From CAZOIA01 sp964579675 (GTDB lineage Bacteria; Planctomycetota; Phycisphaerae; UBA1845; PWPN01): a DNA stretch of 11,136 nt. The position numbers were made by a program, and so were the translations under genes. The stretch covers positions 1-11,136 of the forward strand of contig CAZOIA010000182.1 in the NCBI GenBank assembly GCA_964579675.1. Direction: 5' to 3'. The notes beneath the pieces were generated by a model that was not told where the DNA came from, searched no databases, and saw only the letters and a list, made by a program, of their open reading frames with translations. Numbering within the stretch: the stretch's first letter is position 1; each line of letters opens with the position of its first letter. Positions 1 through 5,594 of this stretch are shown here, one piece after another.

Positions 1-210
1 CGGGGTTCGGAAAAGCGCGGTGCCGTCCCCTTCTCCGCCCGAAGGTCCCCGCCGGAACTGTCACGCACCCCAGGATACCCCTCCCCGGTTGTTGCCCTGG
101 CAAGGGCTGCACGATCTCTACAGAGTGATACATCCCAGACGACTCGGGTTGTGATACCCCTCGCTTACAAAAAGGGGCGGCTCGGCCTGAATTGCGTAGG
201 GGCCCGACAC

Positions 211-229
211 CCGAAGTCATTGACTTCGG
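211..229. repeat. Perfect inverted repeat with 9-bp arms
   Basis: The arms CCGAAGTCA (211-219) and TGACTTCGG (221-229) are exact reverse complements around a single central T. As RNA this would fold into an 8-bp stem with a 3-base loop. No T-run follows on either strand, so it fits an operator-like dyad or a structural element at least as well as an intrinsic terminator. No gene is close enough to assign it to. Confidence 0.6.
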
Positions 230-292
230 CTGACGTGCACGCACCCCATCCCCGCGCCCACCAGCCCCTGATGGTAAACGGCCTATCATTGC

Positions 293-400
293 CGTTCGCG
301 GGGGTGGCGGGCGAGAGGAAAAAAACAAGCGCCCCCCCCACCACCAAAACAGGGCAGGATAGCCAAAACCCCCCCCGNNNNNNNNNNCGTTCGCGGGGGT
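293..400 (+). repeat. 13-bp direct repeat on either side of the N gap
   Basis: The 13-mer CGTTCGCGGGGGT occurs at 293-305 and again at 388-400. The second copy begins at the first known base after the Ns. Each copy is followed by a purine-rich, partly self-complementary stretch. A repeat sitting at a gap edge is what an assembler often fails to resolve, so the true distance between the copies may differ from what is shown. Confidence 0.6.
378..387. other. Assembly gap (10 Ns)
   Basis: Ten consecutive undetermined bases directly follow an 8-base C run and one G, and directly precede a repeated 13-mer. The uniform length looks like a scaffolding placeholder, so the real missing length is unknown. 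Confidence 0.95.
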
Positions 401-432
401 CGCGAGATAGAGAAAACTAGCTCGCGACCCCC
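395..432. repeat. Strong stem-loop with a perfect 12-bp stem
   Basis: GGGGGTCGCGAG (395-406) pairs exactly with CTCGCGACCCCC (421-432). Inside, after one mismatch, TAG (408-410) pairs with CTA (417-419), leaving a six-base loop AGAAAA. The stem is very GC-rich. No T-run follows on either strand, so it is not a classical Rho-independent terminator. It lies about 70 bases beyond the stop codon of the minus-strand gene and could still protect or end that transcript. Confidence 0.65.
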
Positions 433-465
433 CAACAGCTTTCCCTGTCCAGTATCGCGAAACCC

Positions 466-491
466 GAGCCGTCGTCAGGGGACGACTCCTC
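466..491 (-). terminator. Possible terminator hairpin after the PEP-CTERM gene
   Basis: GTCGTC (471-476) and GACGAC (481-486) form a perfect 6-bp stem around the tetraloop AGGG. GAG (466-468) and CTC (489-491) extend it after a 2x2 internal loop. Read on the minus strand it begins about 10 bases after the stop codon of the gene ending at 501 and is followed by GGGTTTCG. The T-tract is only three bases long, so this is a weak candidate. Confidence 0.35.
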
Positions 492-500
492 CGAGTGATC

Positions 501-1790
501 TCACCGTCGCCGACGCCGCAGGCACAGGAGCGGCAACACCCCCAGAGTCAGCAGCGAAAGCGTGGCCGGCTCGGGAACCGTGAGAACGAACCCGCGATAG
601 TACCAGTTCTGCAGGTCCGGGTCCCAAGCGACCCCGCGGCCGGTGATCACGGGCTGGCCCTGGTCATTCACGGCGACCGCGTAGGCACGGCGCAGCGGGC
701 CACTCGTGCCGAAGTTGCCCAGGAGGCCATAGGTGGTGGCGAAGTCCGAGAGGTCGAGCTCCGACCAGTTACCCGGGTCAGGATCGCTGAGGTCCCAGAG
801 CACCGCTCTCTCGGCACCCGTCTTGGTATAGTCCATGCCTACGGCATAATCGCCGTCCGGACTGATCCCGTACACGATGGCATTGCTGGCATAGCTGGCA
901 GTAGGGGTAAACGTCGGCAGCTCGGTGGCCGTGCCGCCGTCAGCGACGGGGTTGTCAATGATGAACGGCCAAAGCCCCGTTTTGGTCGAGTGCGGTGACC
1001 TGCCGCCGACCCGGTCGCCGTCGTCAGCGGCGATCGCCCAGAGCTCACCCTCGCGATTTCCCTTCAGCCCATAGGGATACCAGTTGGCAGGCGCGGCGGT
1101 CGTACCATCGTAATCCAGCACGTAATTCTGCTCGTTGCCGCTGCTATCCCTGCGCCAGCCGACGGCTCGCCACTCCCTGCCCGAGACGGGAGACGACGAA
1201 GCAACACTCTTGACGGATGACTTCGTAGGGGTGCCCTTGTTGCTGTGCAGCCACGAGGGCGGATCACCTGTACCCCTGATTCCCTCCAACTGGTCGTTGG
1301 CGCTATTGTAGGCTCCATAGAAGGTGTTACCGCTACCGCTGCCGGCCAGCGTGTTCGCAGTGTTCGAGTCGAAGCCGGTGGTGGCGCCGGGTTTGTGCCG
1401 GCCAAAAGTCGCACCGCCGTCGGCAGAGATCCAGTAGCAGTCCCGCGGCCCCGAGGCGGCCGCGTGCACCACAAGTCGCTGGTCCCCGCTCTCGGTGAAG
1501 TATCCGATACCCGTCGCATCTTCGGAGAGATTACCCGGGACGTCCCGGACCCGCCTGGTGCCGTTGGCGACATCCCAGATGGCCCCCGCGCCAGCAGTGG
1601 GCGACCCAGCAGTTGAGGCGACAGCCACGTACCTGCCATCCGGCGTGATGGCGCGGCCTACACTGTCCGTCTCGGTACCATTGGCATCGTTCAGCGGGGG
1701 GATCTCGTACATGGTCGGCAGCGGCACCGCTATCGCACCTGCCGCGATAAGCCCCACGGCTGCTACACATAACAGTAATCGTCTTCTCAT
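501..1790 (-). CDS. Secreted PEP-CTERM protein with HAF-like/beta-propeller repeats
   Basis: This 429-residue protein has both ends of a PEP-CTERM export substrate. The N-terminus is a signal peptide (MRRR, then a hydrophobic stretch to about residue 22). The C-terminus has the motif VPEPATLSLLTLG (from residue 405), a hydrophobic helix and five terminal arginines. In that system the C-terminal segment is recognised by an exosortase and the protein ends up at the cell surface or in extracellular matrix. The body contains recurring segments such as GRAITPDGRYVAVAS, VYGISPDGDYAVGM and AYAVAVNDQGQPV, each followed by a Trp-containing strand such as AVLWDL. This pattern is typical of HAF repeats and beta-propeller-like proteins. 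No catalytic motif is visible. The start is supported by an AGGAGG ribosome binding site five bases upstream. The gene diverges from the GH123-like gene, and no exosortase lies in the window. The family assignment is firm, but the function is unknown. Confidence 0.9.
   Translation of the reverse strand: MRRRLLLCVAAVGLIAAGAIAVPLPTMYEIPPLNDANGTETDSVGRAITPDGRYVAVASTAGSPTAGAGAIWDVANGTRRVRDVPGNLSEDATGIGYFTESGDQRLVVHAAASGPRDCYWISADGGATFGRHKPGATTGFDSNTANTLAGSGSGNTFYGAYNSANDQLEGIRGTGDPPSWLHSNKGTPTKSSVKSVASSSPVSGREWRAVGWRRDSSGNEQNYVLDYDGTTAAPANWYPYGLKGNREGELWAIAADDGDRVGGRSPHSTKTGLWPFIIDNPVADGGTATELPTFTPTASYASNAIVYGISPDGDYAVGMDYTKTGAERAVLWDLSDPDPGNWSELDLSDFATTYGLLGNFGTSGPLRRAYAVAVNDQGQPVITGRGVAWDPDLQNWYYRGFVLTVPEPATLSLLTLGVLPLLCLRRRRR
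504..578 (-). other. PEP-CTERM sorting signal (encoded segment)
   Basis: The last 25 codons encode Val-Pro-Glu-Pro, a hydrophobic segment rich in Leu, and five consecutive Arg. This tripartite layout (PEP motif, transmembrane helix, basic tail) is the defining signature of proteins processed by exosortase. It implies that the host genome encodes an exosortase elsewhere. Confidence 0.9.
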
Positions 1791-1795
1791 GCTTT

Positions 1796-1801
1796 CCTCC
1801 T
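1796..1801 (-). promoter_or_regulatory. Ribosome binding site of the PEP-CTERM gene
   Basis: Read on the minus strand this is AGGAGG, followed by the five-base spacer AAAGC and the ATG at 1790. It is a near-consensus Shine-Dalgarno site and fixes the start codon. The same 13 bases (AGGAGGAAAGCAT) occur again at 1981-1969. Confidence 0.8.
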
Positions 1802-1861
1802 CTCAGCAAGATTCGTGAAACGACGAACTAAATCCTATGCCGAATTCAAATACATCGGAAT

Positions 1862-1900
1862 GCGGAACCTTTCCGCCTCCGTGGAATGTGTTTGGACACA
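1862..1900. promoter_or_regulatory. Two adjacent perfect dyads (operator candidates)
   Basis: GCGGAA-CCT-TTCCGC (1862-1876) and TGTGT-TTGG-ACACA (1887-1900) are both exact inverted repeats. Their centres are about 25 bases apart, and they lie 70-110 bases upstream of the PEP-CTERM start codon. Short palindromes with 3-4 base centres at this distance are typical of binding sites for dimeric regulators. No regulator gene is present in the window to link to them, so the role is inferred from position only. Confidence 0.35.
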
Positions 1901-1921
1901 GCCTTTCACCTCACGACAGGA

Positions 1922-1947
1922 CAGGGGCAAGACATGTTAGGCCCCTG
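1922..1947. repeat. 26-bp interrupted palindrome centred on ACATGT
   Basis: CAGGGGC (1922-1928) and GCCCCTG (1941-1947) are exact inverted repeats. The intervening 12 bases contain a second palindrome, ACATGT (1932-1937), on the same axis. The whole element is therefore a nested dyad. It could be an operator or a stem-loop in a leader transcript. Confidence 0.4.
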
Positions 1948-1968
1948 CTTTGCCTCAGAACATTCGTG

Positions 1969-1981
1969 ATGCTTTCCTCCT
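1969..1981 (-). repeat. Second copy of the PEP-CTERM gene's Shine-Dalgarno segment
   Basis: Read on the minus strand this is AGGAGGAAAGCAT, identical over 13 bases to 1801-1789, which contains the ribosome binding site and first two start-codon bases of the PEP-CTERM gene. Here the next base is C, giving ATC rather than ATG, and the frame that follows stops after 18 codons. It may be the remnant of a lost or duplicated gene start, or chance. Confidence 0.4.
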
Positions 1982-2394
1982 GCGGGCTTTTCCCTGCGCT
2001 GCCCAAACAAAGCGCGTAAGACCGCTTTTGCCAAGAATCTCTACGGGGGTTAGGATACCGGGAACGGCGTCGGCTTGTCAAGGGGTAACCCCATTAAGTC
2101 GACGAGATTCCTTAGCTGTGCCGACCACCCGTGGCCCATCGTCGGGTGGATTCATTCCGTAAGCCGTTGTAAACAATGATGTTAAGTTGAGTCTGGGGCG
2201 CTTTCTCGCCGCATTGATCGCCAAGCCCAGAATCGGGCATCACGCAGGATTCGGGGCACCGCGGCGGGCAGGCGACATTGAGCACGTGATCCGACTCCCA
2301 GCAAGGCAAATGGACCTTTAACGGGCCCAGCCTGTCGTCGATCTCCGTGGGCCAGGCGGCGCGGGGGTGGCGGCGGTGCGAAACCGCACGGCGC

Positions 2395-2422
2395 TTGCGA
2401 TGCGCACGTATGAAGGTATTCT
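2395..2422 (+). promoter_or_regulatory. Weak promoter candidate for the GH123-like gene
   Basis: TTGCGA (2395-2400) and TATTCT (2417-2422) each match four of six bases of the sigma-70 consensus and are separated by 16 bases. The site would give a leader of about 75 bases before the ATG at 2504. A short hairpin (GTGCG/CGCAC, 2376-2389) lies just upstream. Matches of this quality occur by chance, so the call is tentative. Confidence 0.25.
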
Positions 2423-2490
2423 CCCGAAGCTGTTTTATCTCGCATGAGGACTTGCGAGGGATAAGTTGTGGGTGGGGACCAGGCGCGAAG

Positions 2491-2496
2491 GGAGAA
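2491..2496 (+). promoter_or_regulatory. Ribosome binding site deciding the GH123-like start
   Basis: GGAGAA at 2491-2496, seven bases before the ATG at 2504, supports that codon. The alternative upstream GTG (2468) would add 12 mostly charged residues in front of the signal peptide and has no comparable purine-rich site at the right distance. Confidence 0.65.
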
Positions 2497-2503
2497 GAAC
2501 ACA

Positions 2504-5305
2504 ATGAATCGCACAACGTCAATCGCTCTAACGCTCTTGCTGGCCGCCGGGTCTTGGAATGAGGTCGCGAATGCTCCGGCATCGGGCGACCTTGGAAAGG
2601 CCAACCGGAGCCTAATGATCGTCATACCGCGATTGGCCATTCGCGCTGACGTGGGCACGGATTTCAGCCAAGCACCGTGGTCGAGAGCCGCCCAACTGAC
2701 CGGCTTCTTGGAGGTGGGTAGCGGGAACCTGGCAACCTGTCCCACCCGGGTTGGACTGGCATACGACCGCGAGGCATTGTGGGTGGGGTTTCGCTGTGAA
2801 GGACAGAGCGGGGGAGACCTGAAAGCGGACGTGACCAATCGCGATGAACCCGTCTGGCGAGATGACAGCGTGGAGCTGCTGATCCGTGCGTCGGAGACAC
2901 TCGACCAGCCGTTTCAGTTTGTCGTGAACTCCACCGGTGCAGTCTACGATGCGAAAGGACTCGATAAGTCCTGGAATGCGACGTGGACCGCCCGGGCCTC
3001 GACCGACTCACAGGGCTTCTCGGTGGTGATGGTCATCCCTTTCGCCGAGTTGAAAGCAATGTCGCCGCCGCCCCCCGGGCAGGTCTGGGCGGTGAACTTT
3101 TGCCGTAACTGCCGCAGCGGCAAGGAGAAGGAGCAGAGCAGTTGGTCGCCTGTATCGGCATCATTCCAGGAGGCGCGGTCCTGCGGATGGGTCGAGTTCG
3201 GCGGCTCGAGGGTTCAACCGGTTCGGTTCGCCCGCGTGGACGCTGTAGAGATTGGCAAGAACCTCCTGCGGGTGGAGGCCTCGCCCGCGGTCCGGTACCG
3301 TTTGACGGCGACGGATGACGCCGGCGCACGGATTCCCTTGAGCGAGGGGCAGGTTCCCGCCGACGGCGCGATCGCCTTCCGGTTGGACAACGACAGGATC
3401 CGCCAGGTCGCTCTGGCATTCTTGGGAAAGGACGGGCATCGGCTGGCCCAGGCGGGGTATCCCATGGCCTCGCCCGCGGTTTCTGCTCGGGTCCTCGAGC
3501 TTCAAACGCAATTCGATGAGGTCCGCGGTTCTCTTGACCGGTTTGCCGAGAAGGCCCGGCAACGGGCGCTGGCTGTGCTCTCTGAGGTGCGCTCGTCATT
3601 GCAGGAAGCGGCTGCCACGGTGAGCGACCCCGATCGACACACGGCTGAGAACTGGAACCGCTTGGCCGCAACGGTAGCTCAACTGGAGCTCAAACTGGAC
3701 GGCCCTACCAGTTACGCCAGGACCCTGGCAAGATTCCCGAACGCCGACTTTGCCGTCGGTCTCGAAAGCCCCATGCAGAAGATCATGATCCGGGGGTATC
3801 CCTTTGTCGGGTGGTTTGACCACCACTACGACTTGGCGTTGGCCAGGAACGAGCATGAGGGGTTCCAGGTCGTCGTCATGCCTTTCCACAGCGATCTCCG
3901 CAATGTCACCGTCTCCGTCTCCTCCCTGGTCGGCACTGCCGACGGCGAGGCGCTGCGTGGCGAAACAGAGGTGTCCCTTGTGGGTCACGTCGATGTTGCT
4001 GACAACACGCGGTACAAGGTGGAACACCATGGTTGGTGGCCGGACCCGCTGCTGGACTTCCAGAAAAGCTGCGACGTCCGGGCGGGTGAGCACGTGGCCT
4101 TCTGGATCGACGTCGCCACGCAGGCGGACACGAGACCGGGGGACTACCAGGGACGTGTCACCATAGTTGCTGACGGCTGCGATCCGATCGAGATCGGTCT
4201 GAACGTGCATGTCTGGGATTTCGAGTTGCTCGACGGCACTCACCTGCGCAACGCATTTACATACAACGAAGGGCCCGTGGGCAGGTTCTACCCGGACCGG
4301 TGGGACAAGGAGATGAGGTACAAGTACTACGACCTCATCCTCGATCATCGTCTGAACATCGACCATCTCTACCGTCGGACGCCGCCCGATGTCAGCGTAT
4401 TGGAATACGCCCGCACGAAGGGGCAGAATGCTTTCAATGTGGGAGGCGTATTCAGACACGGGGGCGAAGACCGGGAGAAAGAGAACCTCAAATACCTATC
4501 GGAAATCAAGGGAAAAGGCCTGTTTCCGTATGCCTACGTGTATGGCTTCGATGAGGTCAAGCCGGAGAAGTTCCCGGAGGTCCGTGCGGCGTTTGCCCGA
4601 ATCCACGAACGCTATCCCGGTTTGAAGACGATGACGACCGCGATCGACCATTCCTACGGGCGAGAAACGGGCTTGCGCGACGTTGTCGATATCTGGGTGC
4701 CCCTGACGGACTGGTATGACCTGAATGAGGCCAGGGAACTCCGCGCCGAGGGCAGGAAGGTCTGGTGGTACATCTGCGTCGTTCCGGAGCACCCCTATGC
4801 CAACTGGTTTGTCGAATACCCGGCAATCGAAGCTCGCCTGTTGTTGGGAGCGATGAGCTACAAATACCAGGTAGATGGCTTTCTTTATTACCTCATCAAT
4901 CTCTGGACGGGCAACAAGCGTCCGATCACCTCAGGCCCCTACACGAAGTGGGATCCCGGCAGCCTGGTGAACGAGAAGAAGGGTTACACAGCCAACGGCG
5001 ACGGCAGCCTGATCTGTCCCGGGCCCGACGGCCCGCTGTCCACGATCCGCCTGGAGAACATCCGCGACGGGTTCGAGGACTACGAGTACATGTATCTGCT
5101 GGCCGAACAGGCGGAGAGGATTCGGAGACTGCCGGCCGATCCGCCCCGACAGATGTACCTTGAGCGCGTCGCGGTACTCTTGACCGTCCCGTCGTCGGTG
5201 GTCCGAAACCTCACCGAGTACACGCGCGAGCCCGAGGTTGTCTACGGTTTTCGGCGAGAGCTGGCCGAAGCGATCCTGGAGGGCAAAGGACTCCTCCGTC
5301 GATGA
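2504..5305 (+). CDS. Secreted GH123/DUF4091-like glycoside hydrolase with CBM9-like module
   Basis: This is a predicted exported glycosidase of 933 residues. Residues 1-24 form a signal peptide ending in ANA. Residues about 36-233 resemble the family-9-like carbohydrate-binding (DOMON-type) fold, including the typical WRDDSVE motif (118-124). A charged helical stretch (about 320-405) links to a beta-sandwich (about 422-575) and then a barrel-like domain. In the latter, YGFDE places an Asp-Glu pair at 683-684, which corresponds to the catalytic pair of GH123 beta-N-acetylgalactosaminidases: Asp assists the substrate acetamido group and Glu is the acid/base. The C-terminal signature RDGFEDYEY (854-862) is typical of DUF4091. 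Family members of this kind have few characterised activities, so hydrolysis of GalNAc-containing glycans is likely but unproven. The next gene on the strand also encodes a large secreted glycan-active protein, 289 bases downstream. Confidence 0.85.
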   Translation: MNRTTSIALTLLLAAGSWNEVANAPASGDLGKANRSLMIVIPRLAIRADVGTDFSQAPWSRAAQLTGFLEVGSGNLATCPTRVGLAYDREALWVGFRCEGQSGGDLKADVTNRDEPVWRDDSVELLIRASETLDQPFQFVVNSTGAVYDAKGLDKSWNATWTARASTDSQGFSVVMVIPFAELKAMSPPPPGQVWAVNFCRNCRSGKEKEQSSWSPVSASFQEARSCGWVEFGGSRVQPVRFARVDAVEIGKNLLRVEASPAVRYRLTATDDAGARIPLSEGQVPADGAIAFRLDNDRIRQVALAFLGKDGHRLAQAGYPMASPAVSARVLELQTQFDEVRGSLDRFAEKARQRALAVLSEVRSSLQEAAATVSDPDRHTAENWNRLAATVAQLELKLDGPTSYARTLARFPNADFAVGLESPMQKIMIRGYPFVGWFDHHYDLALARNEHEGFQVVVMPFHSDLRNVTVSVSSLVGTADGEALRGETEVSLVGHVDVADNTRYKVEHHGWWPDPLLDFQKSCDVRAGEHVAFWIDVATQADTRPGDYQGRVTIVADGCDPIEIGLNVHVWDFELLDGTHLRNAFTYNEGPVGRFYPDRWDKEMRYKYYDLILDHRLNIDHLYRRTPPDVSVLEYARTKGQNAFNVGGVFRHGGEDREKENLKYLSEIKGKGLFPYAYVYGFDEVKPEKFPEVRAAFARIHERYPGLKTMTTAIDHSYGRETGLRDVVDIWVPLTDWYDLNEARELRAEGRKVWWYICVVPEHPYANWFVEYPAIEARLLLGAMSYKYQVDGFLYYLINLWTGNKRPITSGPYTKWDPGSLVNEKKGYTANGDGSLICPGPDGPLSTIRLENIRDGFEDYEYMYLLAEQAERIRRLPADPPRQMYLERVAVLLTVPSSVVRNLTEYTREPEVVYGFRRELAEAILEGKGLLRR

Positions 5306-5331
5306 GCCAATCGGTGTTCCCGGCGGCGCGC

Positions 5332-5362
5332 AACCGGCCCGGTTTCATCATAACGAATCGTT
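5332..5362. repeat. Two neighbouring short palindromes
   Basis: AACCGG and CCGGTT flank a single C (5332-5344). Eight bases on, AACGA and TCGTT flank a single A (5352-5362). Both are exact and begin with AAC. They could be a pair of operator half-sites or the stem of a weak terminator, since the first is followed by TCATCA but has no T-run. Confidence 0.35.
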
Positions 5363-5392
5363 GCCGGCACGCCTGGGCGGATATCGAAATGC

Positions 5393-5418
5393 GCCTGAGG
5401 GCATCAGCGCCTTCAGGC
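5393..5418. terminator. Stem-loop after the GH123-like gene
   Basis: GCCTGAGGGC (5393-5402) pairs with GCCTTCAGGC (5409-5418) over 10 bp, including one G-U pair, with the six-base loop ATCAGC. It lies 88 bases past the stop codon at 5305 and about 40 bases ahead of the promoter candidate of the next gene. There is no downstream T-run, so Rho-independent termination is uncertain. A role in transcript end protection or attenuation is equally possible. Confidence 0.4.
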
Positions 5419-5459
5419 AAATCCAGATCGGCTGCCGAATCCCGACGCAACCGGGCTTG

Positions 5460-5488
5460 CTGACGCCTTTCGGGATACAGCGTACAAT
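5460..5488 (+). promoter_or_regulatory. Sigma-70-like promoter candidate
   Basis: CTGACG (5460-5465) matches four of six bases of the -35 consensus. TACAAT (5483-5488) matches five of six of the -10 consensus, and the spacer is the optimal 17 bases. Transcription would start near 5495 and leave a leader of about 100 bases before the ATG at 5595. This is the best promoter match I found in the window. Confidence 0.45.
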
Positions 5489-5584
5489 GCGTTCGGGGCC
5501 TCCAGAGTGAATGGTCTGCAACTGCGGCCAGGGGATGGGGGCAGGTTCCTCGTCGGAGCAAGGACACCGACATCGCACAGATTC

Positions 5585-5590
5585 GGGAGA
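5585..5590 (+). promoter_or_regulatory. Ribosome binding site deciding the start of the 1427-residue protein
   Basis: GGGAGA at 5585-5590 precedes the ATG at 5595 by four bases, and that ATG is immediately followed by a signal peptide. The open frame continues upstream to an ATG at 5511, but the extra 28 residues are polar, would bury the signal peptide and lack a comparable ribosome binding site. Confidence 0.65.
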
Positions 5591-5594
5591 CGAA

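Larger units (their letters stand above)
1..500. other. Gene-free region with homopolymers, dyads and an assembly gap
   Basis: I see no credible gene here. The short open frames lack ribosome binding sites and recognisable protein features, and one of them runs through the N gap. The region carries two 8-base C runs (332-339 and 369-376), a 7-base A run (319-325), a small hairpin (94-98 with 103-107) and several stronger inverted repeats that are listed separately. It lies downstream of the minus-strand PEP-CTERM gene. The low complexity next to the gap suggests that assembly was difficult here. Confidence 0.7.
1791..2503. other. Divergent intergenic region
   Basis: About 710 bases separate the PEP-CTERM gene from the GH123-like gene, which are transcribed away from each other. 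I see no credible protein gene here, as the open frames lack start signals and known protein features. The region must hold the promoters of both genes. It contains several small dyads: GCGGAA/TTCCGC at 1862-1876, TGTGT/ACACA at 1887-1900, CAGGGGC/GCCCCTG at 1922-1947, GGGGT/ACCCC at 2082-2092, TTGT/ACAA at 2167-2176 and a hairpin at 2376-2389. I could not identify a convincing minus-strand promoter. Confidence 0.6.
5306..5594. other. Intergenic spacer with three dyads and a promoter candidate
   Basis: No gene is visible. Three inverted repeats follow each other: AACCGG-C-CCGGTT (5332-5344), AACGA-A-TCGTT (5352-5362) and a 10-bp stem-loop (5393-5418). A sigma-70-like promoter (5460-5488) comes next. 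The layout suggests that the downstream gene pair is a separate transcription unit with its own control, although read-through from the GH123-like gene is possible. Confidence 0.5.

Noticed and set aside
151..420. Open frame crossing the N gap
   Set aside because: It contains undetermined residues, lacks a ribosome binding site and has low-complexity composition.
1..500. CRISPR array or tRNA in the left end
   Set aside because: There are no regularly spaced repeats and no cloverleaf-compatible arms or T-loop motif. Only isolated hairpins are present.
2468..2503. Upstream GTG start for the GH123-like gene
   Set aside because: It would place 12 polar residues before a clear signal peptide. 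The ATG at 2504 has a good ribosome binding site.
5511..5594. Upstream ATG start for the 1427-residue protein
   Set aside because: The 28 extra residues are polar and precede the signal peptide. The ATG at 5595 has GGGAGA just upstream.
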